A stretch of 64,000 nucleotides of DNA from Vespula vulgaris (taxonomy: Eukaryota; Arthropoda; Insecta; Hymenoptera; Vespidae): the NCBI RefSeq assembly GCF_905475345.1, contig NC_066586.1, forward strand, positions 5,865,900-5,929,899. Direction: 5' to 3'. Shown piece after piece: positions 37,523-51,293 of the stretch (the stretch's first letter is position 1; every line of letters starts with the position of its first letter). Under the pieces are notes generated by a model. The model did not search any database. It had not been told where the DNA came from and saw nothing but the letters and a program-made list of their open reading frames with translations. The position numbers and the translations under genes are program-made.

Positions 37523-38196
37523 GCGGACAAGTATTCCGAGAGAGTATAACCTGCGACGCGGATTGCACGACAACTTGCAAAACGTCCGATCTCACGGTAC
37601 GTAAATCCGCGACAGGTAGGTAAATCCTGTCCGGAGAGCAACATTTTGAGCGAAAAGTTGCAACGGCGCGAAGGAGGAGGAGGCGGCGTTCACCAGTGAC
37701 GTTCCGACGGACATTGAGATATTAAACGTCGTTGCGCCCTTCGGCGGAGAGAGTCGTATGTAGGTACGTGTTATCGTGATCGGTCGCTCCTTTGAATTTC
37801 CTGCTGCTGTTGCCGCTGTTACGCTCGATTGTACGATGCATGCGTTTACAATGTTTTCCCTTTCGAATTCCGGCTTTCCACGTTACTTTCCTTTTCTTTT
37901 AACTTTGTTGGAAAATATTGAGACACTCGACACGATCGACGTCAATGTTCAGCGTCGAGTGCGAGATCAACGAGACGAGATAATTTGATGATATTTAATA
38001 AAAAACGGGACCGGCATACTACTTTGTTCGTATGGCGTAACTTTTACCGAAAGGCTCGCGTTAGAGTTTAAATCAAGAGGAATATGTAAGTATACGCGAG
38101 GGACGGCAGTGACCTAAGAAGTGACTGACGTGTGCCATGAGAGTGAGTCTTCCGGGGCTTCGACTCGTTGTCGGTGGAATAGCCTTTCCGAGTCGT

Positions 38197-38320
38197 AGGA
38201 AGAAGAAGAAGAAGAAGAAGAAGAAGAAGAAGAAGAAGAAGAAGAAGAAGAAGAAGAAGGAGAAGAAGAAGATGAAAAAGAAGGAGGAGAAGAAGAAGAA
38301 GAAGAGGTGGAACGAGAAGG
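38197..38320. repeat. (GAA)n array
   Basis: GAA/AAG units, interrupted after about 75 bp, continuing as A/G-rich sequence to about 38345. Confidence 0.92.
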
Positions 38321-40697
38321 AAGAGGGAGAGAAGGAGAAAGAGGTGAACGAGACAACTGCGAAAGAGAACTCGCTTGCCTCCAGGGGCCACAGTCGTTGC
38401 TGCCCACGCCATGGACCATGTATCCACGTCCAGCTCGGCCACCTGCGCAACTTGACAGCCAGCCAGCCTCTAACGATGCGCGTACCTACTCTCTCTTTCT
38501 CTTTCTTTCTCCCACCTCACTCCAATCCGTTCTTCGCCAAACATTAAATGTACTCGAGATTATCGTTCCATGTGTTTCGACGTTATCCGAAGAATCTGGG
38601 AAAGAACGATAGTCTACAAATGGTCTAACTTTCTCGGAATTGATCCTAGAAAAAGGAAGAGAGAGAAAGAGATTAGATAGCTCTGGTTAATGATATTAGA
38701 TATAAAACAATCGTAAGACCAACATCGATTTAACGCACGTAATCAAAGTCGAATATCGCATCGAGCTTCGCGCGTAATCGCAGTAAAAGCTTTTTTAACC
38801 GGAAAAGTTCGCACCGGAATTCACTTAGCTTGGTCGAACTTGTTTTGAAGATGACTGTGTTCTCGGTACGAGATGCACGTAGCATGCTGACAAAAAAGCT
38901 GAAAAGCACTTCCACGATCCACGGGACAATGGAATCTTTCTCTCTCTCTCTCTTTCTTTCTCATTCTCTTTCTCACTCGGCGTTCCTCTCGGCGTTCCTC
39001 TCGGCGTCCAGTGGCCGAAGGTTTTCAGCACCCTAGTGGTCAATTTCCCACTCAGACGGAATCATTAGTCTACGGGCCACCGGCAAGCAGCGGGGTTGCA
39101 TTCGCGCTTTCTGCCTCCCGCTAGAAGTACACTCGATGAACGAAGCCGCGGTAGCGCGAGTCGAGCGTGACTAAAAGCAAACTTATAATCTGCTATCGAG
39201 AAAAGGGCCAAGCGTTTCGATTCGTTCCGCGGCGATAACTTAACGGGGAAGTCGCGAAACCGTCTACGCGTACCTTTCATCTTCTTCAATATGCGATCCA
39301 TCTTGAAAATGCATTTTGGAAAGCGTCGACGAAAGTGGCCATGTCGCCGCTGCTGCTGCTGCTGCTGCTGCCGCTACTCCTCGAGACACGTTGCAATTAC
39401 CTTACCCTTTAATCTATATCTCTAATTACTCGCCCAGAGAAAGAGATCCTGATATCGATTCGCGCGTGACGGTTTAGCGCCGTTTCTCTTCGTCTCGCGC
39501 CACGTGTAAGTCATTTTAGAAAGGTAAAAAAGGACTGATTTACGCTGATTGGCTTCCGAGCAAGCCGCGTACGCATGAATATCAAATGAATTACTAGTCG
39601 GATTAACCGATGAATGGACGTGTAATTTTCTTGTCCGCCGATGATAAATGTACCTCGCGATGGCATACGTTTATTAAAACAAGCTAATATAAATTAAATT
39701 GCGAAGATAAGCGTCAACAAATTCGTTGCGTTCGGTATAATATAAAAGGAAAAGAGAGAAATTAAAGAGATCGATGATCTCTTTGCGTTCATCGTAGCAC
39801 GTGTCACGAAATCCCTTGCCAATGTATTCTATCTAAATTGCAAGGAAGTAACGTAGTCATAAAATTGTCAGCTGTCGATTTAAAATAATCGATCGATCGA
39901 TCGACCGACCGATTACACTTGGATTCGTCGTTTCCACGTAGCTCACGTGTTTCTAGCAACGTCAATTGCCTGCTAACACGAGGAAGAAGGTATTATCCTT
40001 AGATAAGATCCGTATAAAGAGGGAAAATACTTTAAAGAGAGAAGCGAAGACGCGTTTCGACGCGGCGAGTACGTCGAATAATTACGATTACTATCTATGA
40101 GTTAGTCCACTCGTGTGAGTCCGAGTAGCGTGAGAAAACAACTGCTGCTGGGATGGAAAGATGAAACTCTACGAACTGGTTTTACGCTTCGGAGTTAATC
40201 GTGCGTACGTAAATAGATACATACGTATTCATCAGTCGATCGAAGAAGTAGAAAGAAAAAAAAGGCTTAGAAGGTAGAGTCTTAAGAAAAAGTAAACTGG
40301 ACCGGTCACACACAGCTTCTTCGTCTTCTCGATCTTACCTCTTTCGCTTGTATCCTTTGTAATTCGCGTGAGTACTCTTTCTCTCTCTCGATGTTCGAAA
40401 GAGTAAGATATTCACGTCCATCCACTCGCGCAAGGAGCGCGATACGCGACCGAGCGAGGCAGGACTTTGGGATATTCGATTGGTCGGATAGAGAGAGGGA
40501 GAGAGCCTTTCAGCCGGATCACGTAGTAGGTACATACATCTATCCATACAATCCATACATACGTAAATACGTACATGCATACGTAGTATACACATACGTT
40601 AATACGTACGAGGCTACTCGGCAAACGTCTGTTACACGGCGCTAGAAGGACGAAGAAGAGGAGGAGAGAAACGTACAGATACACACGTGTGTAAACG

Positions 40698-40698
<1 letters not shown>

Positions 40699-40753
<55 letters not shown>
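40699..40753. repeat. (GA)n microsatellite
   Basis: About 27 GA units. Confidence 0.93.
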
Positions 40754-40754
<1 letters not shown>

Positions 40755-41278
40755 GTATGTATGTAGACGCTCGGAAAGCAGTGAACGCACGCGCGAGCGC
40801 GCGAGCACGTAAGCCAGTGCGTCCACGTAGGCCCGTCTAGACGGCCGTCAGACGTATTATTGGGTTCGCGTAACTCTGCGCTACATTGCTATCGCGTTAC
40901 GCGCACGTACGCGCGCGCACACGCGCCTCCTGGCGAGGGTGTCGCTTCGTTCTCTCTCTCTCTCTCTCTCTCTTTTTCTCTCTCTCATTCTATATATACA
41001 TGTATATGTATATGTATATATATATGTATATATATACATGTGTGAGCGCGTGTTTGCCCACGCTACTCGTCAGCGTATATGGACTGAACTACAGCGAGTT
41101 TAGCTGACATAACCGCCGCTAATTACCGGCTGGCCCGGACCACACGGCTAGATGTGTCCGCTCGATGCGTTCGTCCACGTTCGTATCTATGTACGCGTGT
41201 GTATGTGTCTTCATAAATACGTGCGTGGGTCGGAGCGCAAACGACAAGATTAGGATGCAGACGCGGACGCGCTCGTTT

Positions 41279-41280
<2 letters not shown>

Positions 41281-41323
<43 letters not shown>

Positions 41324-41405
41324 ATCTGTCTGTCTGTCTGTCTATCTATCTATTTATCTATCTATTTATCTATCTATCTCTCTTCTTCTCCCTGTCTATC
41401 TATCT
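41281..41405. repeat. (CT)n-(TGTC)n-(TCTA)n compound microsatellite
   Basis: CT units pass into TGTC and then TCTA/TTTA units over about 125 bp. Confidence 0.92.
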
Positions 41406-43825
41406 TTTTTTCACTCTTGTTCTTCCCGAATTAAAAGAAAAATAAAAGAAAGATTATTGGTGGGAAAACTAAATCGGCAATTCGCGAGATCCTTTGGCAA
41501 AGGATAACTCGTAACCATCGACGAGGACATTCGCACGGAGAGGCGGCCATGCAGTCCGTAATTATCCTCTCCTCCAATTTGCAAACTTATATGTAATTCA
41601 AATCGGTGCATGGCCGCCGGCTAATGCAATAATAATGACTTCGTGGAAATTACCGCGCGCGCAGACTGTCGTATATATAATCCTTGCGAAATACGTGACA
41701 CGAACGCCCTAGGAAATTCTCTTTCAACGTAACCCACCACCTGCAAATACTTTTCGATTGCTCCTATCGAACCAATCGGGGAATTTAGTATTACTCGTTT
41801 ATTATGAAAAATAAATGCAACTTGTTCGATCCTCGTAATGTCTTTGTTGGTATGATTAGGAAACCTTCAAAGGAAATCTTTCGTGTGAAAACCGGTAATC
41901 TGCAGTCTCTTCTTTTCGGCCACCTACGCGATATTTTCGTCTCTGAGAAAGAGAGAGAGAGAGAGAGAGAGTCAAGCTCATCGTCCAAGCTCGCGTCTCC
42001 TCTCGTTTCTTCCTGGAACTTATCTCATTCAACCGGCACAAACCTATTTATAGTCACGCTCGAGGAGATGATAGAGTATTCGGCTGAATGAAAGCGTTAC
42101 CTACTCCCGAATGTCGTTTTTACGATGAGCAACGATCGACGCGTTCCGCATGACGTTCGTCTCGAGAGATTCGCTAAAACCTCCTTTCCCTTCCTCTCGA
42201 TATTATCTTCGTTCGAAAACCATTGGACCATTCTTAAGAACCTTTTTTCTCTTCGCTTCTAATCGACAGATTCGTCATCGAAGATTAATTTTAATCGCGA
42301 CGGGTTATCCCCGGCATTACTCAGAATCCACAGCGTGAACGTGGCAGAATTCCAGTTCTCCCTTTTCTTCCGTTCCCTTCATCTTCTCTTTCCTCCTTTT
42401 TCTTTCGCATTTTCGTTCGATCTTTTTGCTCGACACTTTAATTGATACTTTAACTGCTTCTCTCCACTTACTCGCTTCGCCCTTTTTCTATCTTTCCGAG
42501 AAGGAAGAGCGATGAAGGTGAGTGATACTCCTCGTCGTTCCTTCCTGGCAAACGACTTTATAATTGGTCCATTATTATCTTACTCATATATTTTATACGT
42601 TGATGAATATCAACGTTAAGCCATTGTATCTATCTTGGCACGATCGGCTCTTTGGTAATTATGATGCAACGAGATCGAAATGATCGACGAGCGACCATAG
42701 CACGTTCGAACTTTACTCTTTCAAACGGGTAATTACGTTGTTCTCTTTCCGAATTTATGTTTTCCGGAGTTGTGTAAAAATCATGCGGTTTAAATCGATA
42801 CGACGTTGTTTGCGAATCAAGTGGACACTTACGTACTTACGGAGCATGGATTTCCTGGAAACAAAATTTCCAAGCAACAGCATTCCTTTCAACCGCGAGC
42901 TAGTTTACTCGCATATCTTATTATCTCGAACGAGTTCATGAATGCTGATAGTGAAATTGTTGGGGATTAACGCGAGGAGTAGATTTGTCCTTTCAATTTC
43001 ATCTTGCCCGTCTCTGCGAAGTAATTATTCGTAGAGAAATAATATTCTAAATAAAAGTCTACAAGGTCTTGAACGTTCCCCGTAACGCTAAGATTTCCTT
43101 TCAACTGGTGTGTGCCACACGATACCTTTGATGATTGCGAGTAATGCGTTGTTCGCTATCTCGCATCGTTCTCTTATTGTCAATCGTGTCATGGATATTC
43201 GATGTTTTGTCTCGCGATAGACACAACTAACTGATATTACAGTTGGCATACTCCGGATTACGATAGGCATCGATCGCGTTCGCATTCTAATGATCGCGAA
43301 CACAGAGATAGGATAACCAACTTAACCACTTTGGAATCTACTTGGACTCGGACGATTCTCGTTTACTGGAGCTTCGCCTATTGATCTTACGAATTCCAAT
43401 CTTTCGACCTAGATCATTCTCGGATTCGTTTACATAAAAGAATAGGATATTCTAACGGTAAGAAAGCTTCGATAAAAATGTTAACGGATTCACGGAACTG
43501 GAATGTAATAACGGAGTCGATCTAAATTAGTTCGTTGAATGGTCTTCGATCTAATACAAACTAGTGAATTCCAATAAAATCGTGTAAGTTGCAACGCTCG
43601 AGGAATTAAAACTTTACTCGAGGATATCGGTATCTCTTCGATCTTTGCTTAAACGAAATCCGAACGTACGATTTGTAGATTAGATTATCTCCCTGTAAAG
43701 AATCGAAGACACGCCCGAGTCGACCTATCAACTTTATTTGTCGGTTCATTTGCACGCACTCGAGAAGGCACACGTGTCGTTTAGTGATTGCTATTAAAAT
43801 TGAAGCAAACCTTTAAGGAAGAGAA

Positions 43826-43860
<35 letters not shown>

Positions 43861-46198
43861 TTCAGTCGCGAGACAAAATACGCACGCGTACGCGCTAGTT
43901 CGTCGTACAAAACAGGAAGAACCACTTGTCATAGATTAGGCGTGCTCTCCTGTCCGTAGAGAACACACACGTGTGTCCTATGGGACACAGCGTTCGCCTA
44001 CACGTACTCCGTCGAAACATTCGATTTAACTATCGTCTAACCTACTTTCGAGGATGTTGTTGTTCTTCTTCATCTTCTAATCAAGTACACGCGGTTCTTT
44101 CTCATGGCTTGCATACGGTACGAATCAAAGAGCCGTGCGATACATGCATATTAATATCACGTACGATCGATAAAGGAGTTTAATACGCGTACTACTCCTT
44201 CTGGTGAACGAGCATGTTGTACCTACGTCATTACGGGCTATATCTCTTACGTGCTTACCTTCTCTATGGAGTCTTAACTACGTACTAAAAGGATTATCGC
44301 GAGGATACACACGGAAATATAATCTTATCGTTCTTTATATATTCTCTATTTTTTCCAATGATAATAAGAAAAGTTGTAAACTTAATGGAGGAGTAATCGA
44401 TCGGTCGATCGAAAGTTAACGCGACGGATGCTCGTTTTCGCGTACGTTCGACAAGTACTTGTTTTTCTAACGTTAATTAAAGCTACGGTTTACGCGTGCT
44501 CGCCCGATGTAATAGGGACACACATAGAAACTCGCGCGTTCACAAAGCCAGACTCGCAAAGAGACATGCTCGAGTAAAAGGCTGGCACGTATCCTGCGCT
44601 CTATCTCTACCTCCGCCGTGCTACGTTGCTACTTCATGCGTGCGTCCGCATTCCTAGCCTTCAATTACGTACGGCCGTAGTTACGTATGTACCTTCGGTA
44701 CGTGCGTGTACTCTTGTCTATTAGAGAACGCCGGCCACGAGATTATTATTCAGCCAGAAGTACCGCGACAGCGCGCGCGCTCGCCCGGTCCGTTGCTGCT
44801 GCTGCTGCTGCTGCTGCCGTTGCTGCGCCTTTGTTGCTTCTCTCCCTCTTCTTTCTATCTCTCCTTCTTTCTCTTTACCTCTCCTCTTTCTCTCTGTGCT
44901 GCTCTCAGCTACGCGGCCTAATGTCCCATTCTATGTGCTTGCCTCTCTCGAGATCCCTGCCTCTCTATCCGCTTTCCACGCTCCAAGACGCTGGAAATCA
45001 AGTCTTCTCTAAGAATCGATTTCAAACCTCTTCGACGTTCTTCTCCGCTCCGTTTCTGCCGATTTGCTGCTTCGTTCTTGAATAACGAGATCCTTCCGTA
45101 ACGTCGTTATCCTTGCGTTACGGCAAACTGAGGCAAAATGATCGGTTCGTTCCTTTTCTCGTTCATTCGCCCGTTCGTTTGTCCATCTTCCAAGGCTCCT
45201 CTCTCTCTCTCTCTCTCTCTCTTTCTTCCTCTTTTAGATCGAAAGGCAGAAAGAAACTTCTATCCGATATGTGTTACCGTAAGAACTTAAGATACGACGT
45301 GGCGAAAGGATTTTTTCAACGAATCGATCGACCGATCGGCTTTTAAATTATATACGAGAGAGAATATCGTCGATGCATAGACGTGTACTCGAGCGAGACG
45401 CGACGTGCAGTAGCGATCAATGAATTTGACCCGCGGCGGAATGGATTTATCGTGACGTAACGATCGTTTTACATTGCCTCGGACGATTAATCGATCGAAT
45501 AAAATGCATCTAGAAGCGCTGAAGCGCAACTCGAAAGCGGACGAGTTATCCTCTGGTCCGAGTTGCGGCTGATCTATTCGCTTAACGAAATTACGATTTT
45601 CATCATGTGTATATATATATATACATATACATATATACATATATATGTATGTATGTATGTCTTTGTGTATTCTTTCGAATTATCATAGATTTTTCTCAAT
45701 GGAATCGTAAAGAGACGCGTAAGGTATTCGTTCCGCCGCATCTGCCAGCACCGACTTCTTCGTCGACTTCGTTTCCACGCACGGAAACGCATAATTGAAA
45801 GGCGAGGAGAGCCTCGTAAATAACTGCGCTAATTATTTCTAGCCCCGCCAATTTCCTGCCTCCTCCTTGCACTCCCTCATTCTTCCCCCTTTCCCTTTCC
45901 TTCCTTTCTCCCTCCTCCTCCTCCTCCTCCTCCTCCTCCTCTTCTTCCTCCACCTCTTCTTCCTTCCCTTCCTATAGTTCTTCCTTTCTATTTCTCTCTC
46001 TTATTCCGAACACTGTTCCCTTCCAACCTGACTTTCCTCGTTTACGCGAGAAATTTGCGCCAGTGAGAGCGACTACATCAACGTATGTATTATTTTCTAC
46101 CGAGGAAAAGATAAAAGATCAAATAAAATAAAAAAGAGAGAGAGAGAATTGTCGATTTTTGACAATAAAATAATTCTGACTTGTTGCCGATTTCGGAG

Positions 46199-46200
46199 CG

Positions 46201-46235
<35 letters not shown>

Positions 46236-46260
46236 GAGTGAGTGAGTGAGTAAGTAAGTA
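46199..46260. repeat. (GTAA)n tetranucleotide array
   Basis: About 15 AGTA/GTAA units, four of them changed to AGTG. Confidence 0.93.
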
Positions 46261-47392
46261 CGTGATACGCGTACTCGAGACTGTTGTTTTTTGTTTCCTT
46301 CTCAGCTTTATTTTCGAGGTTAATGAAAGGACCTTGACTGATTTCACGAGCGTACGCGCACGCACGAGTATCGCGAAACTTCTCGAGGGGAGAACTCGCG
46401 AAAGAAAAGGGAGAAAAAAAATATAGAGGAAGACTGTGCGCAGAAAGAGCAAGAGTAAAAGAGAAGAGGAAAGGAGGGGAGGGGGAGGGAGGACGGGAGA
46501 ACGAAGGAAGCAAAGAAAGATGGCGGTTGAGATTATGTGTGTGCTGTTGCCATGCAATTTGACTACCTGCCACGGACACGTGCGCACAGCTAACTTTACT
46601 CTCTTTCTCTCTCTTTTCCCTTTCTCCTTATTACCCTTTTCTTTCTTTTTTTATTTGTTTTTTATCTTTTTTTCTTCCTTGACATAGCTCGCCCTTCTTA
46701 TTTTTTTCCGATAAAAAATTTCATCTTAGATATCAAAGATACTTTGCTTCCGATAGTCGCGATTTCTAATCCGGTAGGCAGAGTAGACGCGATTAGTCCG
46801 GTTACCGTGGAAAAACGAGGGATGAGAGTGCTTCGTCGAAGAGGAGGGCTCTCATCGCGAGTCACTTATCGTCTTGTTCTCCCTCGCAAGGTACTCCGAA
46901 CCTGAGGAGGACTCGGTGCACCTCGTCGAGTGCTCACTACCGTCTTTCCTCTATTCTCGCGCATCCGGGAAAAGAAAGAAGGGTGAGAGAGGTCGAAGGC
47001 TGTTTACATAGAAATTCCTAGCGTGAAATCCTGTCGAATAGCAGAAAAGAGAAAAGAGAAGAGAAGAGAAGAGAAGAAGAGGAAAAAGGAGGAAAGGGAA
47101 GAGAAGGGAAGGGAAGGGAAGAGAAGAGAAGAGAAGAGAAGAGGAGGCAGCGGTACCTGACTCCAGCTCTCCACCTTCGGGACCCCGTGCTGGCGTGGTG
47201 CCATTTTTATAAGGCCCATAAAGGCCGTGAACGACCGTCGAAAATAGTTTTGGATGGCCGAGCGAGAGCTGGTAGACGCTATTAACTGTTCTCCAGGTAC
47301 CCGGTGGTATAAAATTGACTTTTTATCGTGACTCGCGCGCTCGAAAGACCGAGAGAAATAGGAAGGGAGAAAAGAGGAGAAGAGAGGGAGAT

Positions 47393-47437
<45 letters not shown>

Positions 47438-49049
47438 AAGATAGATAGATAGAGATAGAGGGAGAAAGAGAGAGAAAGAGAGAGAGAGAAAGAAAGAAAA
47501 GAAACGACTGGAAATTAGTCAGCGACGTTTTCGAAGATTCCTGAACGTCGCCGCCACCGTCGACCGCGCGCGTGTTCTTTTGTTCTCCTTTTGCGGACCC
47601 AAATACCGTTTTACCGTGGGCATACCGGTGCATTCGAGGCATCGTCCCTTCTCTTTCCTTCCTTCCTTCCACTTATATTCGTTCTTTCTTTCGCTCTCTT
47701 ACGATTCTCGTACGTTCTCTAGACGATTCCCCTTTCCTCTTTACCTTTATACTCACTCCCCTTACGACTTCCTTCGACCGCTCTTCGTCGTCGTCGTCGT
47801 CGTCGTCGTCGTCCTCCTCCTCCTCCTCGTCCTCCTCCACCTTCTTCTCTTTCACCATCTTTCCTCCTTTTTCGCTACTCCGCCGCGAAATCGGCAGGAT
47901 TCCTTAATCCCAAAACATCTATACTCGAAGCGCACAAGTATATCTCATTAAACGACGCGATTTACGAAAACGGTCTTCGATGAATTCTCTCAAAGCTATA
48001 TTACGTTAGTACGAATTCCTTAAAAAAAAAGTGAAAGGTAAAAAAAGAAAAGAAAAAGAGAAAAGAAATATCGGAATAATTCCAAGCTGTTTGGGTTAAC
48101 GATAAGAGAGATGAAAATCCTCGCAAGAGATTCGGAAAATTTTTGTCGATAATTCGTAATCCGTTATCAATTATCGTTATCATAACGCTATATAAGTTCG
48201 ATCCTCATCGATGGTTTACTTCAACTACCTATTGAGGATCTTCCTTTTCGAGGACGTTTCGTTGATAGATGTATACTCTCGCAGCATATGCGCTCGGTTA
48301 TTATCGCAGATTTGTGTACCGTTGTGCCTCGTAAATTCTCCCGCAATTTCCTTTGGAGAGACTGACTTTTGGACGAATGGAAGGGGTACAAGAAAAAGAA
48401 GAAGACGTTGGCTCGAATGAGAACCCGATTAATGCACCCGCCAAGTAAATCCGTAGAATGATGCACCGCCTGCGGTAACTTAGGCCGCCTACGCATTGCT
48501 GCTGCACTCGGAAGCGCGGATCCGAAACGACGATGACGATAATGATGATGATGATGATGACGACGACGACGAAGACGACGACGATGATGACGACGATGAT
48601 GACGACCGGCCAACAAACAAACCAACCGACCGACCGACCGATCGACCGACCGCGACCAACCGCGACCGACCATTTCGCCATCTTTTATTTTCTTTTTCAT
48701 TTCTTCCGTAAAGACTCGTGTAGGTCTTCTCTTCTCCTACCTTTTTTTTGAAATCATGTTATACTCTATTGTGCGTACAAACTATTGCCACTATGATTTG
48801 TGTGACGGTAAACTCGTTAACTATCCTAGTCTTCCACGATGAGCCTTCGAGCAGCGGCTCGAGATACCTTTGTAGTACCGCAGAACGTTCCACTCGACTC
48901 AAAGTTGTAGCACTCTTCCTGTCCACGAGATACTTATAAGCGAACGAAAATAGTACGTTCGTTCGATTTTAGTCGAACAGATTCGATTTGTTCGATACGG
49001 TTCGTTTCATAACTAGCGGTAAAAAAGGGAGAGAGAGAGACCGGTATCT

Positions 49050-49183
49050 CTTCTTCATTTTCTTTTTCTTCTTTTTCTTCTTTGAGAAGAAGAAGAAGAA
49101 GAAGAAGAAGAAGAAGAAGAAGAAGAAGAAGAAGAAGAAGAAGAAGAAGAAGAAGGAGAAGAAGAAGAAGAAGAAGAAGAAGA
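49050..49183. repeat. Pyrimidine-then-purine (TTC)n/(GAA)n inverted array
   Basis: TTC/TTTC units (49050-49083) are followed at once by about 30 GAA units (49085-49183), forming a long inverted repeat with almost no loop at TTTGAGAAG. Confidence 0.9.
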
Positions 49184-50059
49184 TGGCTAATTAAAAAATA
49201 AACAAGAACGCAGAGGCATTAACAAAGTGACCGAGTTCGACGATTAAAGCGTCCAATCCATTTCGTCGGGGCTGTCAACGCGCCGCTTCCTGCCATTTGT
49301 CAGCCAACTTTATGGCTTTTCTGCGCACAGTCAAGCACGGCTACGAGCGTTCGCGCGAGAAAACGGTATTCGCGCGTCGCTGCGTTCATTAATTTTCGCG
49401 GACGAGGCCCGGCAGCCGCATGACTCCAGCAAGTTCATTAAAAACGGTATGCGTTGTCTCTACTACGAAACTTATCGCTTTATCCTTAGAACGAATAATA
49501 CGTAGGATTGGGTTTACGTTTATATTCAACTAATCAATTTTTTTATCTTATCTTTCTTTTTATCTAAAGAAATATATTTTCAATATATTTCTCAAGTCGA
49601 CCGAAAGAAAAAAAAATGTGTACTTTTGCCAATGGCAACAACACATTTTGATGGTACGAATGATTTTCTGACGATGTCGGAAAAGTAACGATCCACCATG
49701 ATGCTCCGAGTTTATTATGAAGACAGCGTTGATGTGCCAAAGGAGTTAAGGGCTTGGCCTAAACTTACGGCTTATTCCGACTCTTTCTCTCTCTGTCTCT
49801 CTATCTATCTATCTATCTCTTTCTTACTCACTAGCACTCCCTTGCGAGGTCTTTGCACCGCCAAGTTTGCTTTATAAATATCGTCGGAGAACGAGCGGAC
49901 TTGCTAGAGAAGCTGCGTCGTTATGGATCCAGAAGCGATCTCCTCTCTTTCTTCTTCTTCTTCTTCTTCTTCTTCTTCTGTTTCTTCTTCTTTTTCTTTG
50001 ACAAACTTAAAAAGATCTTCGATAAAGTACGAAGATTCAAAGATGCCTTACTTTTGTTA

Positions 50060-50065
50060 TTTATT
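50060..50065 (-). terminator. Candidate AGGF1 poly(A) signal AATAAA
   Basis: AATAAA on the minus strand about 94 bases after the stop codon, inside ATGTAAATAAATAAC. Position and sequence fit a short 3' UTR. Confidence 0.55.
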
Positions 50066-50158
50066 TACATTAGACGTAACAATATCTTCCTTAGAATCTC
50101 GTCAATAAAAATATAAAGAGAATCGTTGAAATGCGATTAGAACATTTTCTCCTAGTGA

Positions 50159-50302
50159 TTACTCCGTAATTTGATTGTAACGTTGTTGAGCCTTTCGCCA
50201 TCTTGCCTGCTTCTTCTCAACGTTTGAATCCAATTCGACCGTAGGAAAGTCCGATTCGATCGCACCAAAGCCGCTCTTGTTTGGATTGTTTGATATAGCT
50301 AT
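50159..50302 (-). CDS. AGGF1: AGGF1 coding exon 8: end of G-patch and C-terminus
   Basis: Acceptor with a long pyrimidine tract, CTTCTATTTTTCCAG|, then 47 codons in phase 0 and TAA. It reads IAISNNPNKSGFGAIESDFP, then EKKQARWRKAQQRYNQITE. Human AGGF1 continues after its G-patch with a Gly-rich segment (AGLG) and a helix of the form NKKNWDKARERF; the order and spacing match. The exon fits exon 7 in phase and strand. No other candidate C-terminus lies nearer to exon 7. Confidence 0.85.
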   Translation of the reverse strand: MAISNNPNKSGFGAIESDFPTVELDSNVEKKQARWRKAQQRYNQITE

Positions 50303-51198
50303 CTGGAAAAATAGAAGCAAAACAAGACGATGATAATTTAAAAAAAGGAAAAAGAAAGAAAGAAAAGGAAAGAAAAAAGGGGAAAAAGACAAACTGGTAG
50401 ACAAGAGAATGACGATAACGTCGAAAATCCGAGTCGAAGCGAAAGAGAAAAGGAGGGTTGATAAGGAGGGGAGAAGGGAGGAGGAGATGGAGAAGGAGGA
50501 CGTGGAGGAGGGAGGTAATCTCGTTGGGGAGGAGGTTGGAAGGCGCTAATACGTGCCGGCTGTAAAATAGAATGAAGCTCGGGCCGAGATATCTATGCAA
50601 ATCCTTTCCTACTTGGACGAGACGTGGCTTCGTCGGTCTTGATAAACTGTCTGGCCGAGTCTGCACGATCAAAGTATTCGTCCGGCTGCGTTTTCGGCCG
50701 TCTGTCGCGACCAAATGCAAATCGTATCCAACCTTCCGCGAATTTGACTCGGTAAATTTTTAGTATCGCTAGTTTCCTCGAATCTCCTCGCACGTTTCGT
50801 CCTTAATCTTACTTCTCGGAGACCGGCCGAGACTCGAAACGAAGCGCTTTATCGACACGACGAAGAGTTACGAGCTTGAAGTTTTAAATAGATTTCCCGC
50901 CTCCGGCGGGATTTATGCTAATTCGAATTAGACGATGGTTCTTTCATTTTCAGACGGTCACGCTTCCGCGGATCATCCTCCGAGGCAGGACGGATCTTAT
51001 ATCTCAGAGTTTGAAGAATTCAGCTCTGGAAGAATCGGGTCTTTTAAAAATCATAGATTAAAAGAGAAAGAGAGAGAGAGAGAGAAAGAGAGAGAAGGTT
51101 CGTGTCTCTTTCGGCGAGGATTCTTATCGTCGAGAGGGAACCGCTTCCAGATTTTAACCGGCTCTACGGTGGAACCCGGGTACATTCTCTCTTCAGCC

Positions 51199-51293
51199 AG
51201 TATTTGGGCCAAGTGTTCTCCCTCGTCTGGGCTGTAAATGAGGCCCTATTCCACCGGCGCCGTCACTTGACTTACTTGGCTAAAAGGAAAGAG
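51199..51293. repeat. Dispersed duplicated element, copy A
   Basis: Aligns with 51759-51853 at a spacing of 560-561 bp. Shared blocks are GTATTTGGG-CAAGT, CGTCTGG, AAATGAGGCCCT and TCACTTGACTTACTTGG-TAAAAG. It is complex sequence, not a microsatellite. TCAAGTGA on the opposite strand is an NK2-class homeodomain core. Confidence 0.85.

Larger units (their letters stand above)
37226..50050. other. Fs-AGGF1 intergenic region, second part
   Basis: No coding exon recognised. Repeats include CT at 37230-37272, GAA at 38197-38320, GA at 40699-40753, CT at 40952-40990, CT/TCTA at 41281-41405, GTAA at 46199-46260, GA at 47396-47435, CGT at 47785-47835, GAC/GAT at 48528-48605, GACC at 48628-48670, and TTC then GAA at 49050-49183. 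Long complex stretches without repeats lie at 39060-40320, 41480-43800, 43870-44780 and 49200-49780. Confidence 0.6.

Noticed and set aside
47160..47260. Minus-strand segment reading FMGLIKMAPRQHG followed by a GT
   Set aside because: Considered as a small exon or neuropeptide, but no acceptor, no signal peptide and no cleavage-site pattern; flanked by GA-type repeats.
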